Part shown: piece by piece, positions 34,061 through 44,900 of the stretch
Numbering within the stretch: the stretch's first letter is position 1
Layout of the letters: the number at the start of each line of letters is the position of its first letter
Assembly (NCBI GenBank): GCA_003550325.1
Contig: QKWP01000510.1
Span: forward strand, 155,948 to 219,947
Reading direction: 5' to 3'
Origin: Gigaspora rosea
Taxonomy: Eukaryota > Glomeromycota > Glomeromycetes > Diversisporales > Gigasporaceae
DNA: 64,000 nucleotides
Translations under genes and position numbers: made by a program
Notes under the pieces: model-generated
Databases searched by the model: none
What the model was told of the DNA's origin: nothing
The model's input: only the letters and a program-made list of their open reading frames with translations

Positions 34061-35698
34061 TTAGTGTTGGTTCTTTAGCCCCGGTACGCCCCGTGAGACG
34101 ATCCCATGGACTCTATGCTGTTGACCCAGATGTGTAAAATTCTTTCCCTCTTCTTCTTTTCTTTTTCCATTTTTATTACTTGATTTCTTGTAGGAGACCA
34201 CTGTAAATGGTATTTCCTGCAGTGTACTTTGGGTTGAGCTTGGTTCTTTTGAATCCGTTAGGATTTCCATTTCTGAGGTAGTTGGAGTAGGTTTGTCTGA
34301 TTCCTCAGCTGCTATTTCGATTTCCATTTTTTGTGGTACCAAACCTGTATTGTTTGGTGTTGAAACATTAGTTGTCTCTGCCACTTCAGTTTGTGCTTCA
34401 CCCTCTGTATTCGTTGAGGAGTCTTGAATATAGGGGTTATTTGGGCTGAAGATAGGGCTTGGAGTGGAATTTTTATGAGTGTCTGCTCCTCCTTTTTTTT
34501 GGAGTTTAGCTTCTCTTAGTAAGCGTCTTGTTTCAATCGAGGCTTTAAGTTCGTTACATTCTTTTTTGATATGGCCCTCTTTTTCGCAGTAATAGCAGAC
34601 CTTGGGAGCTTCCTTCCATTCGGTTGTTACTTTATGATCACCTACATGGGTGCATCTTGGGATTCTGGAGTGTAAGTCTGGGTCCTCTGTAATTTCAAAA
34701 GTCACCAACCATTGATCTGAACAGATCGTTGTTCCTTCGTATAAGAGGGGCTTTACTGTAGCGATCTGGCCAACATCTTGAAATGCTTCCAGAATGAGTG
34801 CTGTAGTATTTTCTAAATCCCCCATTGGTGTATTCCTGAGTTTCACTGTGAGAAAAGAACGCTTGAGATTGATAGGAATATAACCAAAGAATGTTTGCTT
34901 AAAGATAGTAATTCCTTCTGAGGCGTAGAACTGTGCCTTTTCTTTGCTTTTGAAAACTAGCTCAAGAGAGACCCTTTTTCCTCTTGTTAAGTGAGGCTTG
35001 GCTGCCAATAAGTCTCCATTGAGTTTCAGTGCAAGTGTTGCAATTATGTCGTTAGTGGATATATTGATCAAGCTCTGTATGTCAATGATCAAAGCATTGT
35101 CATTTTTAGAGAGAATTTTGTGTTTGGGCACTGTGTTGGTGAAACTTGCTTTTCCTCCCTTGAGTTTAGGAAAGAAGTCTGTCCATTGTTTTGTTTTAAC
35201 TTCCCTGGCTGAAAGTGCAGATGCACTTGTAGATGCTTGGGCTGTACCCGAAGTAATTGGATCAATAATTTCTTTGTCTAGATGATCGTTATCTGTTTGA
35301 TTCACGTGTTCGTTTTTGTTTATTTTGTCTGTTTGGTGCACGTGTTTTTCATCCTGTTTGTTGTTTACCTGGGGCACGTGAATTGTTGTGTCAGTCAGGA
35401 TATCACATGGTTTGTTTTGATCTTTGCTCACGGTTCTTGCGTCAGCGTTTTCGTGTTTTTTTTCTTCAGCTTTAAGTTCTTCTTCTGTTTGAGCTGCCCA
35501 ACTTGTAGTAGTAGTTTTGTCCTCAAGTTGTTCTGAAGCCTTTGTATTCGAGAGCTGATGGTTGTTTAGTTCTACATTTACTGAACTTGAGTTTTCCTTG
35601 TTCTCTTCGTTCTTTACAAAGTGGAAAATTTTTTCCTTGTTTTCTTTTTCAACTTTAGTCGAGAGCCTGATTTTTTTGTTTTTTTGTTGCTTGCCCAT
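34061..35698 (-). CDS. LINE B ORF1: RNA-binding protein with CCHC knuckle, 545 aa
   Basis: I start at ATG 35698 (MGKQQKNKKIRLSTK), because LINE C begins its ORF1 the same way (MGKRRK) and the longer open frame to 35878 is host kinase-exon sequence joined by chance. The first 150 residues are charged and low in complexity. The middle holds a conserved block shared with LINEs C, D and G (FFPKLKGGKASFT, then KNDNALIIDIQSLI ... FFGYIPINLKRSFLTVKLRN). It is followed by an RRM-like part and the knuckle CYYCEKEGHIKKEC (C-x2-C-x4-H-x4-C). The protein ends in an acidic Thr/Pro-rich tail. ORF1 proteins coat the LINE RNA and help target priming. No stops or shifts are seen. Confidence 0.85.
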   Translation of the reverse strand: MGKQQKNKKIRLSTKVEKENKEKIFHFVKNEENKENSSSVNVELNNHQLSNTKASEQLEDKTTTTSWAAQTEEELKAEEKKHENADARTVSKDQNKPCDILTDTTIHVPQVNNKQDEKHVHQTDKINKNEHVNQTDNDHLDKEIIDPITSGTAQASTSASALSAREVKTKQWTDFFPKLKGGKASFTNTVPKHKILSKNDNALIIDIQSLINISTNDIIATLALKLNGDLLAAKPHLTRGKRVSLELVFKSKEKAQFYASEGITIFKQTFFGYIPINLKRSFLTVKLRNTPMGDLENTTALILEAFQDVGQIATVKPLLYEGTTICSDQWLVTFEITEDPDLHSRIPRCTHVGDHKVTTEWKEAPKVCYYCEKEGHIKKECNELKASIETRRLLREAKLQKKGGADTHKNSTPSPIFSPNNPYIQDSSTNTEGEAQTEVAETTNVSTPNNTGLVPQKMEIEIAAEESDKPTPTTSEMEILTDSKEPSSTQSTLQEIPFTVVSYKKSSNKNGKRKEEEGKNFTHLGQQHRVHGIVSRGVPGLKNQH

Positions 35699-35827
35699 GT
35701 CTAGTGCAACAAATTTGTGTTTCCTAGGCCAAAAGGCCTTTGTCTTATGAGAGTTTTGAAAGTAAACTATAGGGTTTTGACTAGAAATTTTGTATTTGTT
35801 AATTTTCCGGAAGTGAACCAGAAAGAG

Positions 35828-36517
35828 ATGAACTTTAGATATTGCAACATTTGCTAATTTTGGAACACCATCATTCACAAAGATATTACAAGAATGCTAA
35901 TAAATTAAATTAAAAGTAATGAGATTATAAAGTCTGATAATTTATGTTAGATAAAATGTCATATAAAATGAAATGCAAAGAAACATTACCAATTCTGCAT
36001 GGACGATTGACTGATCATAGAGGCATTTTAAGCCAACAACAATCTGACGTACTAATTCTAATTTATTATTCCAACTTAATGGAGATTTTGATAAAGCCGT
36101 TTGCCTAAGATAATGATGTAAATCTCCGTTATTAGTGTGTTCACAGACGAAGTAATAACAATTACTATTTTTATCTATTACAACATAGCAACACTAATAT
36201 TTTATAAATAATAAAACTCACCATATGTAAGTCCAAATACTTTAAGAACATTTGGGTGATCAATCTTACCACTAACGTCGTCAAGCTATAATAAATATAA
36301 TATTTTTAAAAAAAAAGTTACTAATAGTTCAAATTTTGCATGTAACCATAGTGCTAAATAAAACACCAACATCTACGTTTAATCTCATAACATCTTTATC
36401 ATTACATTTTTTAACATTTTTCAACTTTTTTAATTTTATCAGTTTATTACCCCATTTCATTACAGTGGAATCATCATCGCCCGTTTGTTTCAATTCCTCA
36501 TTGCTGTCATGCTTAGC
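35828..36517 (-). pseudogene. Pseudokinase-like gene, cut by LINE B
   Basis: Four minus-strand exons join in phase: 36517-36347, 36285-36222, 36174-35990 and 35896 to about 35828. They encode a protein-kinase-like fold: a beta-3-like IKLKKLKN, the alphaC-beta4 signature IDHPNVLKVFGLT, a hinge YYFVCEHTNNGDLHHYL, and the helix IVVGLKCLYDQSIVHAEL, continuing HSCNIFVNDGVPKLANVAIS. Fungal kinases of this sort read HPNIIKFYG, HRDL and DFG at these places. Here HRD is HAE and DFG is ANV, so both catalytic Asp are missing and it was likely a pseudokinase even before LINE B entered just after the ANV segment. The first intron uses an unusual GTTACA donor. Earlier exons may lie upstream (36750-37060), where GTAAGT-type donors occur. 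The C-terminal lobe was not found beyond the LINE. Confidence 0.7.
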
Positions 36518-37164
36518 CTGGCCGTTGAATCATCATGTCAAAACACCACAAAGAACACCACAAGAAAGCCGTCAAATCACCACAAGAATGTCATTAAAAC
36601 ATTGCAAGAGTTTTTACAAGAGTGCCAACGAACTCCCATATCGAATCACCGTCAAGTTACTACAAGACCCAAAGATTAGAAATGTTTTTTAATACAAAAT
36701 AAAAAAAGCAAAAAAGAGTAAAAAAAAAATACTTATACTTGTGATCGTCAATCTTCTGTAGGTTATTAGGAGTGTGTAACGGAGCTGAGGAGTGGAGATT
36801 TAGACCTGGGCGTATGAAATGAAATAATAATATTAAAGAATATTATTAATAATGAAAAAAAACCTTATAGGCTTTGAGTCGTCTTACCTTTGTTTCTTTT
36901 ATCTTACAATAATTGAGCATAAATATATGATTCAGTTTTTTTAACAATAAAAGAACAGCTATAAAATTTCTTTATGATTAATTACTTACCTTTGTCTATT
37001 TCGAGTTTCGAAAAAAAAAGAAATCCTAGTAGACAGGTTATTTTTAAAAAATTAACAATCAAGACTTTGACTGATCGAAAAGGATACATATGAATTTATA
37101 TGATTTTCATATAAAGTGACAATTTTTGCATTACTATTAAACTTGTGTAACATTGGAGTAGTCC
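36518..37164. other. Upstream flank of the kinase-like gene
   Basis: No complete gene is seen. Two minus-strand segments end in good donors (GTAAGT near 36989, GTAAGA near 36892) and could be 5' exons of the kinase-like gene, but I could not join them in phase. The stretch 36535-36660 is rich in CACCACAAGAA-like units. On the plus strand it opens a 64-codon frame with a signal-peptide-like start, which I rejected. Confidence 0.4.
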
Positions 37165-37346
37165 CCCCATAATTTTACTAACTCCTAGATAGTACCAAGT
37201 CTGGAAATGAGAGAGATGCTCGACACCTTATCATAGATCCTTACTATTCGTGGTCCCAACACAGTTTTTGTCATCTACTAGACTCGAACCGGTGATCTTG
37301 TGAATAAGACCCTGGAGTGCTAACCACTGTGCTATACAACCCAGGG
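37165..37346 (-). mobile_element. SINE copy 2, inserted in LINE E
   Basis: Read on the minus strand from 37346, this copy shows TATAGCACAGTGGTTAGCAC (A box) and ACCGGTTCGAGTCTAG (B box). It then follows SINE copy 1 through GGATCTATGAT and TTTCCAGAC, and the match fades after about 37190. The LINE E coding sequence (QRNLSFKGRI) stops exactly at its head, so the SINE or an accompanying deletion ended the LINE. Confidence 0.65.
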
Positions 37347-39490
37347 AGGATCCTACCTTTAAATGAGAGGTTTCTTTGTACAAACTTATCTAGTGAAAAT
37401 TGTAATTTGGAAATTGTTGAGATCCACAAATCCTTCTTAGAGGAACCGTTTGGAAAAATGTTGTAACCTAAAACTGTAAGGGATTCCTGTTCCCCTACTA
37501 TACTAAAAAGATTAGATCCTGGGAGGTTAGCTCTTCTAGCTAGGTCAGTTAGCGGTACTAACTTGGTCTTGCATTTATTGATTCTCGCACAAGTGGCAGC
37601 CTTGTAGGTGTTGATATATCTAGCCAATCTGAATATGAACCAATCCCAATTGTGAGTTCATCTGTGTAAACTACTGTTTTAAAGAAAAGATTGTGTACTA
37701 GAATGCCTTTAATTTTATTGTCAAGTGCCATTAAGAGGTTCAAAAGCTAAGATATAAAGAAGAGGAGAGAGAGGATCACCCTGCCGAACCCCTCTCTCGA
37801 CCCTGAAAAACAACCAGATTCAAAGATGTATGCTTCTTGGTTTGAGAATAAATTCCCAACTAAATTTCTAAAACCCTGGCAGAAATTCATTTTTCCAGAA
37901 CCAATTGTAAAAAGTTATGGCCAATGTGATCAAAAGCTTTTTGTTGATCTATGAACAACATCCAGTGTTGTTTCGCAACGTCCTTTTGTAGTAAGTATGT
38001 TTAAGGCTGTGTTGAATATAGAATGTTGTGTAACAAATACCCTGTTAGTATTAAGGCACTACAGAATCGCATACTTCATTCAAACGGGTGCCATAATCTT
38101 CATAAAGATTTTTGCATCACAGTTTACTAGTGAAATCGGCCTCCAATTATTTAGACTGGTTAGATCTGTTAATTTTTTCGGAATTAGAGTAATCAGGTTC
38201 TTATGCCATGAGTCCGGCAAGACCCCCCTCTTTCTAGTACTTGGTTAAAAATGATTGTTAGAACAGGTGCTACAGCATCCTCCAAGAGCTTATAAAATTC
38301 ATATGTGAGCCCATTAAACCTTCGTCCTGCTTAATGGCTTGCATTAGAGCCAGATTCTCTGATTCTGAGACCTTAGGAAGGTTGAATTGGCGACCTCTAA
38401 ATCAATTTCTTCTTTTCTGTATATTTTTGTATATTGTTCCTTAATGAAGCATAGAGCTTCATCTTCTTGATCTATCAAATGTGAAGCTGGCATCTTGATT
38501 TCTTTTAAGACTGAACTGTTATGTCGGATCTTGTATCATGAAAAGAAGTATTTTGTGGATTTTTCACCCTGTTCTATCCAATGAGATTTAGAACGTATAT
38601 GCCATCTTTCAGCCAATTGTGCAAGTTCATCTTGGAGTTGCGAATTTAAATTATCAATCATCTGGTGCAAATGGGACTGATTATGGTTTTTTGCTAATGT
38701 TTCTTTTAGTTTTGCTATCCTTCTGTTCAGCTTTGTTATTCTATTCTCTGGGGCTTTGGGTTTCTTAAATGCCCTAATGATTGATTGAATGCAAATCTTG
38801 TGCCAGTCACAGTCTTCAGCTGCTCTGACTGAATTTATTTCTTTAATGATCTCGCTTCTGAGTAATTCATTCTTTTGTCGAACCTCTAACTCGATGGTTT
38901 CTTTGCTTCATGTTTAAGTTTTAAGGTGCACTTAACCAAGAGATGGTCTGAATTTCCAAAGAACGTTTCTGTTTCAGATATTAAGTGACCATGATTTTCG
39001 TCTATGAAAACATAGTCTAAATGAGTGGCCATTGTTTGGTTGTTCTGAACATTTTGAAAAAATGTGAGAAATGGTTTCTCTTTTGGTTTCTCTTTTGTAA
39101 AAGTGGCTGAGTCAACAAAATTGTTCATCAACTGCTTGAGTTGTTCTCTAGTGATATAGTTCTGGGCTTTAGCTTGACTTGTCTGATTGATCCCTGGATT
39201 TATTTTAATTGGGAGTCCACTTTTCTAGAAAATCAGATCTGTCATTGTGGTTCGGTGGTGCATATACATTTGAAATTTGAAATGAAAACCCTCTGTGAAG
39301 CTAGCTATCATGACCCTATCATTTTGCAAAATTTGAATGTTCTGTAATTTAATGTTTTTGTTGCCAGCTAAAATTGCTGTTTTACTAGACCAAGCAGAAT
39401 CAAATAACTATTGATTCTTGAGAAAGTTCCTTGTGCTTTGATTATTTAGATTCGTCTCCTGTAATACAATAATGTCTAACTTGTAAGATT
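37347..39490 (-). mobile_element. LINE E, L1-like relic, truncated at both ends
   Basis: Fragments follow LINE C/D ORF2 order on the minus strand: SYKLDIIVLQETNLNNQS at 39490, AILAGNKNIK, MATHLDYVFIDEN and NSDHLLVK (endonuclease, 38886-39131). The RT linker and core follow (about 38340-37800) with many stops and shifts. The catalytic box is degraded to YTDE at about 37660 in place of YADD. The C-terminal part begins NLSFKGRI and is cut by SINE copy 2. The start is cut at about 39490, where a plus-strand ORF1 fragment takes over. Clearly inactive. Confidence 0.7.
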
Positions 39491-39494
39491 TAAA

Positions 39495-39890
39495 GTAAAC
39501 GATGAAGTAAACAAAGAAACCCAACAAAATAGCAAAAATGAAAAAACCAACAATAGAAGCTGGACCAACAGCCAATACAAACCCAAAGTCTGGTTAGATA
39601 AAGAATTAAGTTGGGATGAAAAGGTAGAACAAGAGCTTGAAGCCCTAAAGGACATCACGAACAAACTAAATAATATACAGAGAAGAGACGCAAACTCGTT
39701 TGCTAACAAGCAGCAGATTAACAAGGGACCAGGAAGTTTCTGAAGTCAACAAAAAAATCGAACAGCAGGTTTTACATGTACCTGGGCTAGAGGAACCTAG
39801 AGAGTTAGAAATAAAAGACACAACAAGTACTATGAGTATAGATGCTGGTGAAATTAAACCATTTCACCAGATGAAATGGTGAAATAGTTT
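39495..39890 (+). pseudogene. LINE ORF1 N-terminal fragment
   Basis: A plus-strand open piece from about 39495 to TGA 39740 reads NDEVNKETQQNSKNEKTNN, then SWTNSQYKPKVWLDKELSWD and LKDITNKLNN. The SWD...LKDITN pattern is shared with ORF1 of LINE C (SWDDMM ... MKDITN) and LINE D (SWDAQV ... LLKDITN), so this is the start of a related element. A second frame continues to about 39880 (MSIDAGEIKPFHQMKW). It runs into the GGTGAAAT satellite and is inactive. Confidence 0.55.
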
Positions 39891-40100
39891 TACCAGAATT
39901 ACACCAAAATTTTATTTTGGTGAATTTGTGAAATTGGTGAAATTGGTGAATTGTGAAATTGGTGAGTCATTGAATTGTTGAATTGGTAAACGGTGAATTG
40001 AATTGGTAAAACGGTGAATTGGTAAAATGGTAAAATGGTGAAATGGTGAAATGGTGAAATGGTGAAATGGTGAATTGGTGAATTGGTGAATTGGTCAATT
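39865..40100 (+). repeat. GGTGAAAT/GGTGAATT short-period satellite
   Basis: Degenerate 8-9 bp units (GGTGAAAT, GGTGAATTG, GGTAAAAT) repeat over about 230 bp. The start folds on itself (ATTTCACC ... GGTGAAAT). The complementary pattern appears at 46555-46605, so the two flank LINE C and two MITEs in inverted orientation. Confidence 0.8.
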
Positions 40101-40352
40101 GATCAGCAATATTTCTATATTTAGAATTAGGGCAAAACAAATATATAAACAAGGTAGTACAAAATCTGGATCAAGATCTACACACACTCTCTCCTGACCA
40201 CATAAAGCAGGAGACAGGTATTTTATTTTTCAAAGATACAAGCACACATATTAACAGTAAAGTTTACAAATCATATTGGAAAAGGGGCTTGTCCCCATAG
40301 GAACAAGAAACGTAGACTAGAGGTGACTTATAGTATGGACGAAGTGGAAAAA

Positions 40353-41933
40353 ATGGGTAAAAGAAGAAAAACAAATCAACCGAACACTTCAAATGGGACA
40401 AACAAAGAAAACAACAACCCAAACGAACACACAGCAAAACAAACAGAACACATCAACTTGTTATTGAAAAATACGTCCACTGACGCACGTAGTGAGATTG
40501 AAACACAGAAAGAAAGCTGGGACGACATGATGATAGAAGATACAAATAGTATGAAAGATATTACAAATGTTATACCCCCTCTCTCAGAAGAGCAAGCAAC
40601 AAAGGACATCGATACTGCAGTAAATGAAATTAGGTCATCAAACACGAAAGCGGCAAATGAAAAATTAAGAGATGAATTTTTTAACGAAGACGTAGAATTT
40701 TTTGACTTGGAAGAAACCACGGGTACGAAATGTAACATGAAGACCTTGTCGGAACCCCCACGTGAGGAAGTTCGTAAAGATGGAAATCCCAAAGGAAAAG
40801 GTTCTACGCAGGATAGGCAATGGACCTCTCTGTTCTTGAAATTAAAAAGAGGCAGATCGACTTTTTCGTCTTTCTCACCCCAGAGGACTATCAAGTCTAT
40901 GAATGAAAATGCATTAATAATTGAAATAAGCGATCTACTCTGCTCATTCAATGAAATTATGGAATCGTTATTCAAAACAGCAGGTTTCGATATCTGCACA
41001 GCAAAGCAACACTTCACGAGAGGACGCAGAACACACCTAAAAATTACTTTCAATGATAAGGATACCCTGAAACAGTACGCATTGAAAGGCATTGAGATAT
41101 TGAATAGAATGTACTTCAGGTACATTTCAATGAACACGAGAAAGACCTTCCTGTCAATTAGATGCAGAAACGTCCCACTTGGCAAGAAGGAAAAGGTCTC
41201 GGAGGCTCTACTGGAAGCTTTTGACAGGGTCGGGAAGGTCATGTCGATTAAGCCGTTGCTATTCGATGGAACACCCTATACCACCGACCAATGGATCGTT
41301 GTTTTTGAAACTATGAAAGACCACAACCTTGAGGCCAGGATACCCAAGTTTACTCATGTCTGGGACAATAAGGTTACGACAGAATGTAAATTAGCATCCA
41401 AAGTCTGTTACTTCTGTGAGAAGGAGGGACACATTAGGAAAGATTGCCAACAGTTCCCGGCATCCGTTGCAGCAAGAAGCAGGCTTTACAACCAGAAAAA
41501 TATCATTGTAGCAGTTGAAGAATCTGATAACATGCAAGGGAAGGAGACCTCTACTTCTTACACATCAGATAACATGCAAACAGAAGTATATGAACAAGTC
41601 ATTCAACTAGAATCAGGCGCGATAGCTACAGAAAAGGTAACTGAAAGAAAGTCTCAAACTGAAACACAAACCCCCGTAAACAAAGAGGCAGCTATGGCAA
41701 CAAATCGGAATGAAAAAGAAGCCACTCGTGATGAGTTGTCAGAAATGTATAACAACCCTGGAAACTTCAAGGACCCGAATGAGAACACAGAACCAATTAA
41801 GGCGGACCTCCCTATGGTAGAAACCGAAAAAGAAAATGCTCTAGACCTGAAGAAGGATGGGTTCACAGTAGTTACGTATAAGAAATCTGTTACCAAAAAT
41901 GGAGGAATTAGTAAGAAAAAAGACAAACACTAG
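40353..41933 (+). CDS. LINE C ORF1, CCHC-knuckle RNA-binding protein, 526 aa
   Basis: I start at ATG 40353 (MGKRRKTNQPNTSNG), parallel to LINE B; the frame itself opens 30 nt earlier. Order of parts: an Asn/Thr-rich start, a SWDDMMIEDTNSMKDITN motif, an acidic stretch, the block QWTSLFLKLKRGRSTFSSFS with NENALIIEISDLL, an RRM-like segment (RMYFRYISMNTRKTFLSIRC), the knuckle CYFCEKEGHIRKDC, and an acidic tail ending FTVVTYKKSVTKNGG, which matches the tails in LINEs B and D. No stops or shifts are seen. The protein could still be made, though its ORF2 partner is dead. Confidence 0.85.
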   Translation: MGKRRKTNQPNTSNGTNKENNNPNEHTAKQTEHINLLLKNTSTDARSEIETQKESWDDMMIEDTNSMKDITNVIPPLSEEQATKDIDTAVNEIRSSNTKAANEKLRDEFFNEDVEFFDLEETTGTKCNMKTLSEPPREEVRKDGNPKGKGSTQDRQWTSLFLKLKRGRSTFSSFSPQRTIKSMNENALIIEISDLLCSFNEIMESLFKTAGFDICTAKQHFTRGRRTHLKITFNDKDTLKQYALKGIEILNRMYFRYISMNTRKTFLSIRCRNVPLGKKEKVSEALLEAFDRVGKVMSIKPLLFDGTPYTTDQWIVVFETMKDHNLEARIPKFTHVWDNKVTTECKLASKVCYFCEKEGHIRKDCQQFPASVAARSRLYNQKNIIVAVEESDNMQGKETSTSYTSDNMQTEVYEQVIQLESGAIATEKVTERKSQTETQTPVNKEAAMATNRNEKEATRDELSEMYNNPGNFKDPNENTEPIKADLPMVETEKENALDLKKDGFTVVTYKKSVTKNGGISKKKDKH

Positions 41934-41961
41934 TTTGGGAACACAAACCTTTTACGTTAGT

Positions 41962-44900
41962 ATGCCTCAGATTATCAAGCTCAAATTAGCAACCCTGAAC
42001 GTGAAAGTGATAAATGACAGAGGCAAGCAAAAAAATACATTCACCTTGATAAAATCGTACAAACTGGACATTATTTGTCTGCAAGAAACCAACTTAAATA
42101 ATAAGAACATGGTGATCTTCTTGAAAAAACAGTGGATACATGAGTCAATTTGGTCTAATAAGGCAGCAATCCTGGCAGGCAACAAGAATATAGAATTCTC
42201 TAACATTAAAATAACCCATGGGGGAGAATTATCGAAACAGAATTTATCTTTAAAGAACAAGAATATCATATCACCAATATCTATGCGCCGCCGAACTCCC
42301 CAGACAGAGTAGAGTTTCTTAAATCTTGGATCCCGGAGATAAAACAAGAAGCAATAAATATTATGACAGGAGACTTGAACATTAACCTAGACCCACTAAA
42401 CAACCGGATCAGTCAAGCCTCTCCACAACATGACCCTTCAAGAAAGCTGCTGGCAGAACTAACATGTGACTTTGTCAATGTGGCAGATTGCTCTGAGGAG
42501 AAACCTTTTTTAACATGTTTCCAAAATACTCAAGAAGGACATATAATGGCAACCTGTATAGATTATATTTTTGTGGAGGAAGGATATGGGCACCTAGTCA
42601 ATGAGGTTGCTCTACGCTTTGGCAACTCAGATCATATGCTTCTAGAATGTTCTCTCATGTTCTCAAGTAAAGGCAGACATAGCCCGCTATGGAAGCTTGA
42701 TAAAGAAAGTCTCAAAAATAAAAGGATCCTGGAGGAGGTAATAAAGGAACTAGAGGAGGAGAGTTCCACACAGGACTGGGACCTTTGTAAGTTAAATATC
42801 CAGTCAATTATCAGGGCTTTCAGAAGACCGAAACCACCAGAGAAAAAGATTGAGACTTTGCATAAGAAGATCACGAATTGTGCAATAAGGGTGGCTAAAA
42901 ACCCCTCAGACGAAGTAGCCAGTCATAAACTAGAATCTTTTAGAATCCAGTTAAAGGAAGAACTGGAAAAAATGTCAGAAAATTGGTGCAGAAGATCGAA
43001 AGTGAAATGGATAGAAGAAGGGGAACACTCCACCAAATACTTCTATGCCCTATACAAAGCCAGGAAATCAATAAGCTGTCAGGATAAAATTAAACCTTCG
43101 AAAAACGGTCGCCATGAAAGGGATACCCTGCACCACATCAGGGATTTCTATAAAAAGCTCTATGAAACCGAAGAGATTGACATGGCGGCAGTGAACAAAA
43201 TTACAAATAACCTCCCACAGGTCGGTGAAGAATGGAACTGCACCTTGATACGTCCAATAGGAAAAGAAGAAATACTTCAGACAATACAAGAACTGCTGGG
43301 AAATAAATCACCAGGAACGGATGGTCTAACCTATGAATTTTATAAAACACTGGCGGAAAATCTGGCACCAATACTGGAGGTGGTGTTTAACAACGTAATC
43401 AAAGAAGGCAGGATGCCTTCGTCATGGCACAAAAACATTTTAATCCTGATACCTAAAAAAGAGGAAAACCTGGAAGATGTTGGTAACTGGCAACCAATTT
43501 CTCTGGTCAACAGCGATGCAAAAATCTTTATGAAAATTTTGGCAAGAAGATTAAATAGGATATGTAATGAAATCATCGCTAACCATCAAAATGGCTTTGT
43601 AGCGGGTAGACTAATCACAGACTCGGTGCTGGATATTATCACCACCATGAGGGCCAGTAGGGAAACTTCGGATGAACATTGGCTGGTGCTGATTGATCAA
43701 GCGAAAGCTTTTGATAGGGTCAATCATACATATCTAAGTAAGGTCCTAGAGAAAATGAACTTTAGTAGCACATTCATAAAAGTGGTAAATAACCTCTTTG
43801 CGAACCAAGAGGCGCACATCGTAGGAAGCAACGAGATCTCAAAGTTATTTAGAGTTAGCAGGGGGTACGCCAGGGCGACCCTCTATCGCCGTTACTTTAT
43901 ATAATCGCTTTTGAACTACTGTTAATTCAGATCAGAGACCAAACCAGGGGTTTGCCACTAGGAAACCCATACTTTAAACTGGCGGCTTATGCTGACAATC
44001 TCACTGTCGGGATAGGCTCGAGCTCAGATTGGACGAGATTGAAAGATCTCCTGCATACTTATGAAGCCGCTTCAAATGCAAAGGTAGATAAAAGGAAGAC
44101 TAAGCTGATACCATTGACACCAACTGCGGAGAGAGTAGAGCTAGAAGGGGAGGAAGAGCTTGCCAAGTGTGGAGAAGATGACTCCCTGGAAATCTTGGGC
44201 CACAAATTAAAAAGAGATGGCTTTCCGGTGAAAGGATTCTGGGCCAAGAAAATTGAAGAGATTAAGAGGTTATTGGAAAAGTATGGTAAAAGGAATCTCT
44301 CCTTCAGAGGGAAAATATTAGTAATCAACTCCCTGATATTGTCATGGATATGGTACTTGGCGTATATATGCCCCCGAACAGGAAGCAACTGGCAGAAGTC
44401 AACGAGATAAGGAATTGGCAGAGCGATTAACTGAGTATGAATTATTGAAAAGAGTGAACAAGAAGGCTTAAGTAAGCAAAAAGAGATAGTTAGTAAATTA
44501 TTAGAGGCTTTAGAGAAAGAGGAGAAGAATAGAGAACAAAAAAGTTGATATTTTAATATTCCCTAGAAACAAGTACTCTGGTATGGGGGAGGGAGATTAC
44601 TAATTAAACAACTCTCATTCTGGATTAAGCAGAAATCGAGGATGTTGCCTAAATACTCTACATTCCAAAAGTCATTCGAGAATCTAGGACTGAGGGCCCC
44701 GATTCTAAGGGACCTTCTTGATGCCAAACTCATCATGGTCTGGAAGAGCCTAGTTATGAAGAACTGCACATGGGCAATAGCACTAAGAGATACAATCGCA
44801 AATGAGCTAAGGAAGAAGAGGGATATCTCACCTCTACAGGCCCTGAATGCAAACCCAGTCAAGCTGAGAACTTGGCTGAATGTATGGAAGCCATATATAA

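Larger units (their letters stand above)
30531..35803 (-). mobile_element. LINE B, L1-like, both ORFs intact
   Basis: The element reads from about 35803 down to its A-tail at about 30531. It has two full-length ORFs with no stop or frameshift, the only such copy here. There is no RNase H domain. The 3' end before the A-tail is a small hairpin (ACGC at 30543, GCGT at 30553) preceded by AATAAA. The 5' end abuts a kinase-like exon at about 35804-35828 and is shorter than in copy A, so it is probably slightly 5'-truncated. No clear target duplication was fixed; a short AATTAA occurs at both ends. Confidence 0.85.

Noticed and set aside
34061..35878. 605-residue version of LINE B ORF1
   Set aside because: The first 60 residues are kinase-like exon (NDGVPKLANVAIS) read through the insertion junction by chance. 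The family start is MGK at 35698.
36485..36679. Plus-strand 64-codon frame with a signal-peptide-like start
   Set aside because: It overlaps the minus-strand kinase-like exon (36347-36517), and its C-terminal part is CACCACAAG-type repeat. An effector is not excluded but is unsupported.
40376..41242. 288-codon minus-strand frame
   Set aside because: It is antisense to LINE C ORF1, whose plus-strand motifs (knuckle, RRM-like block) are clear.
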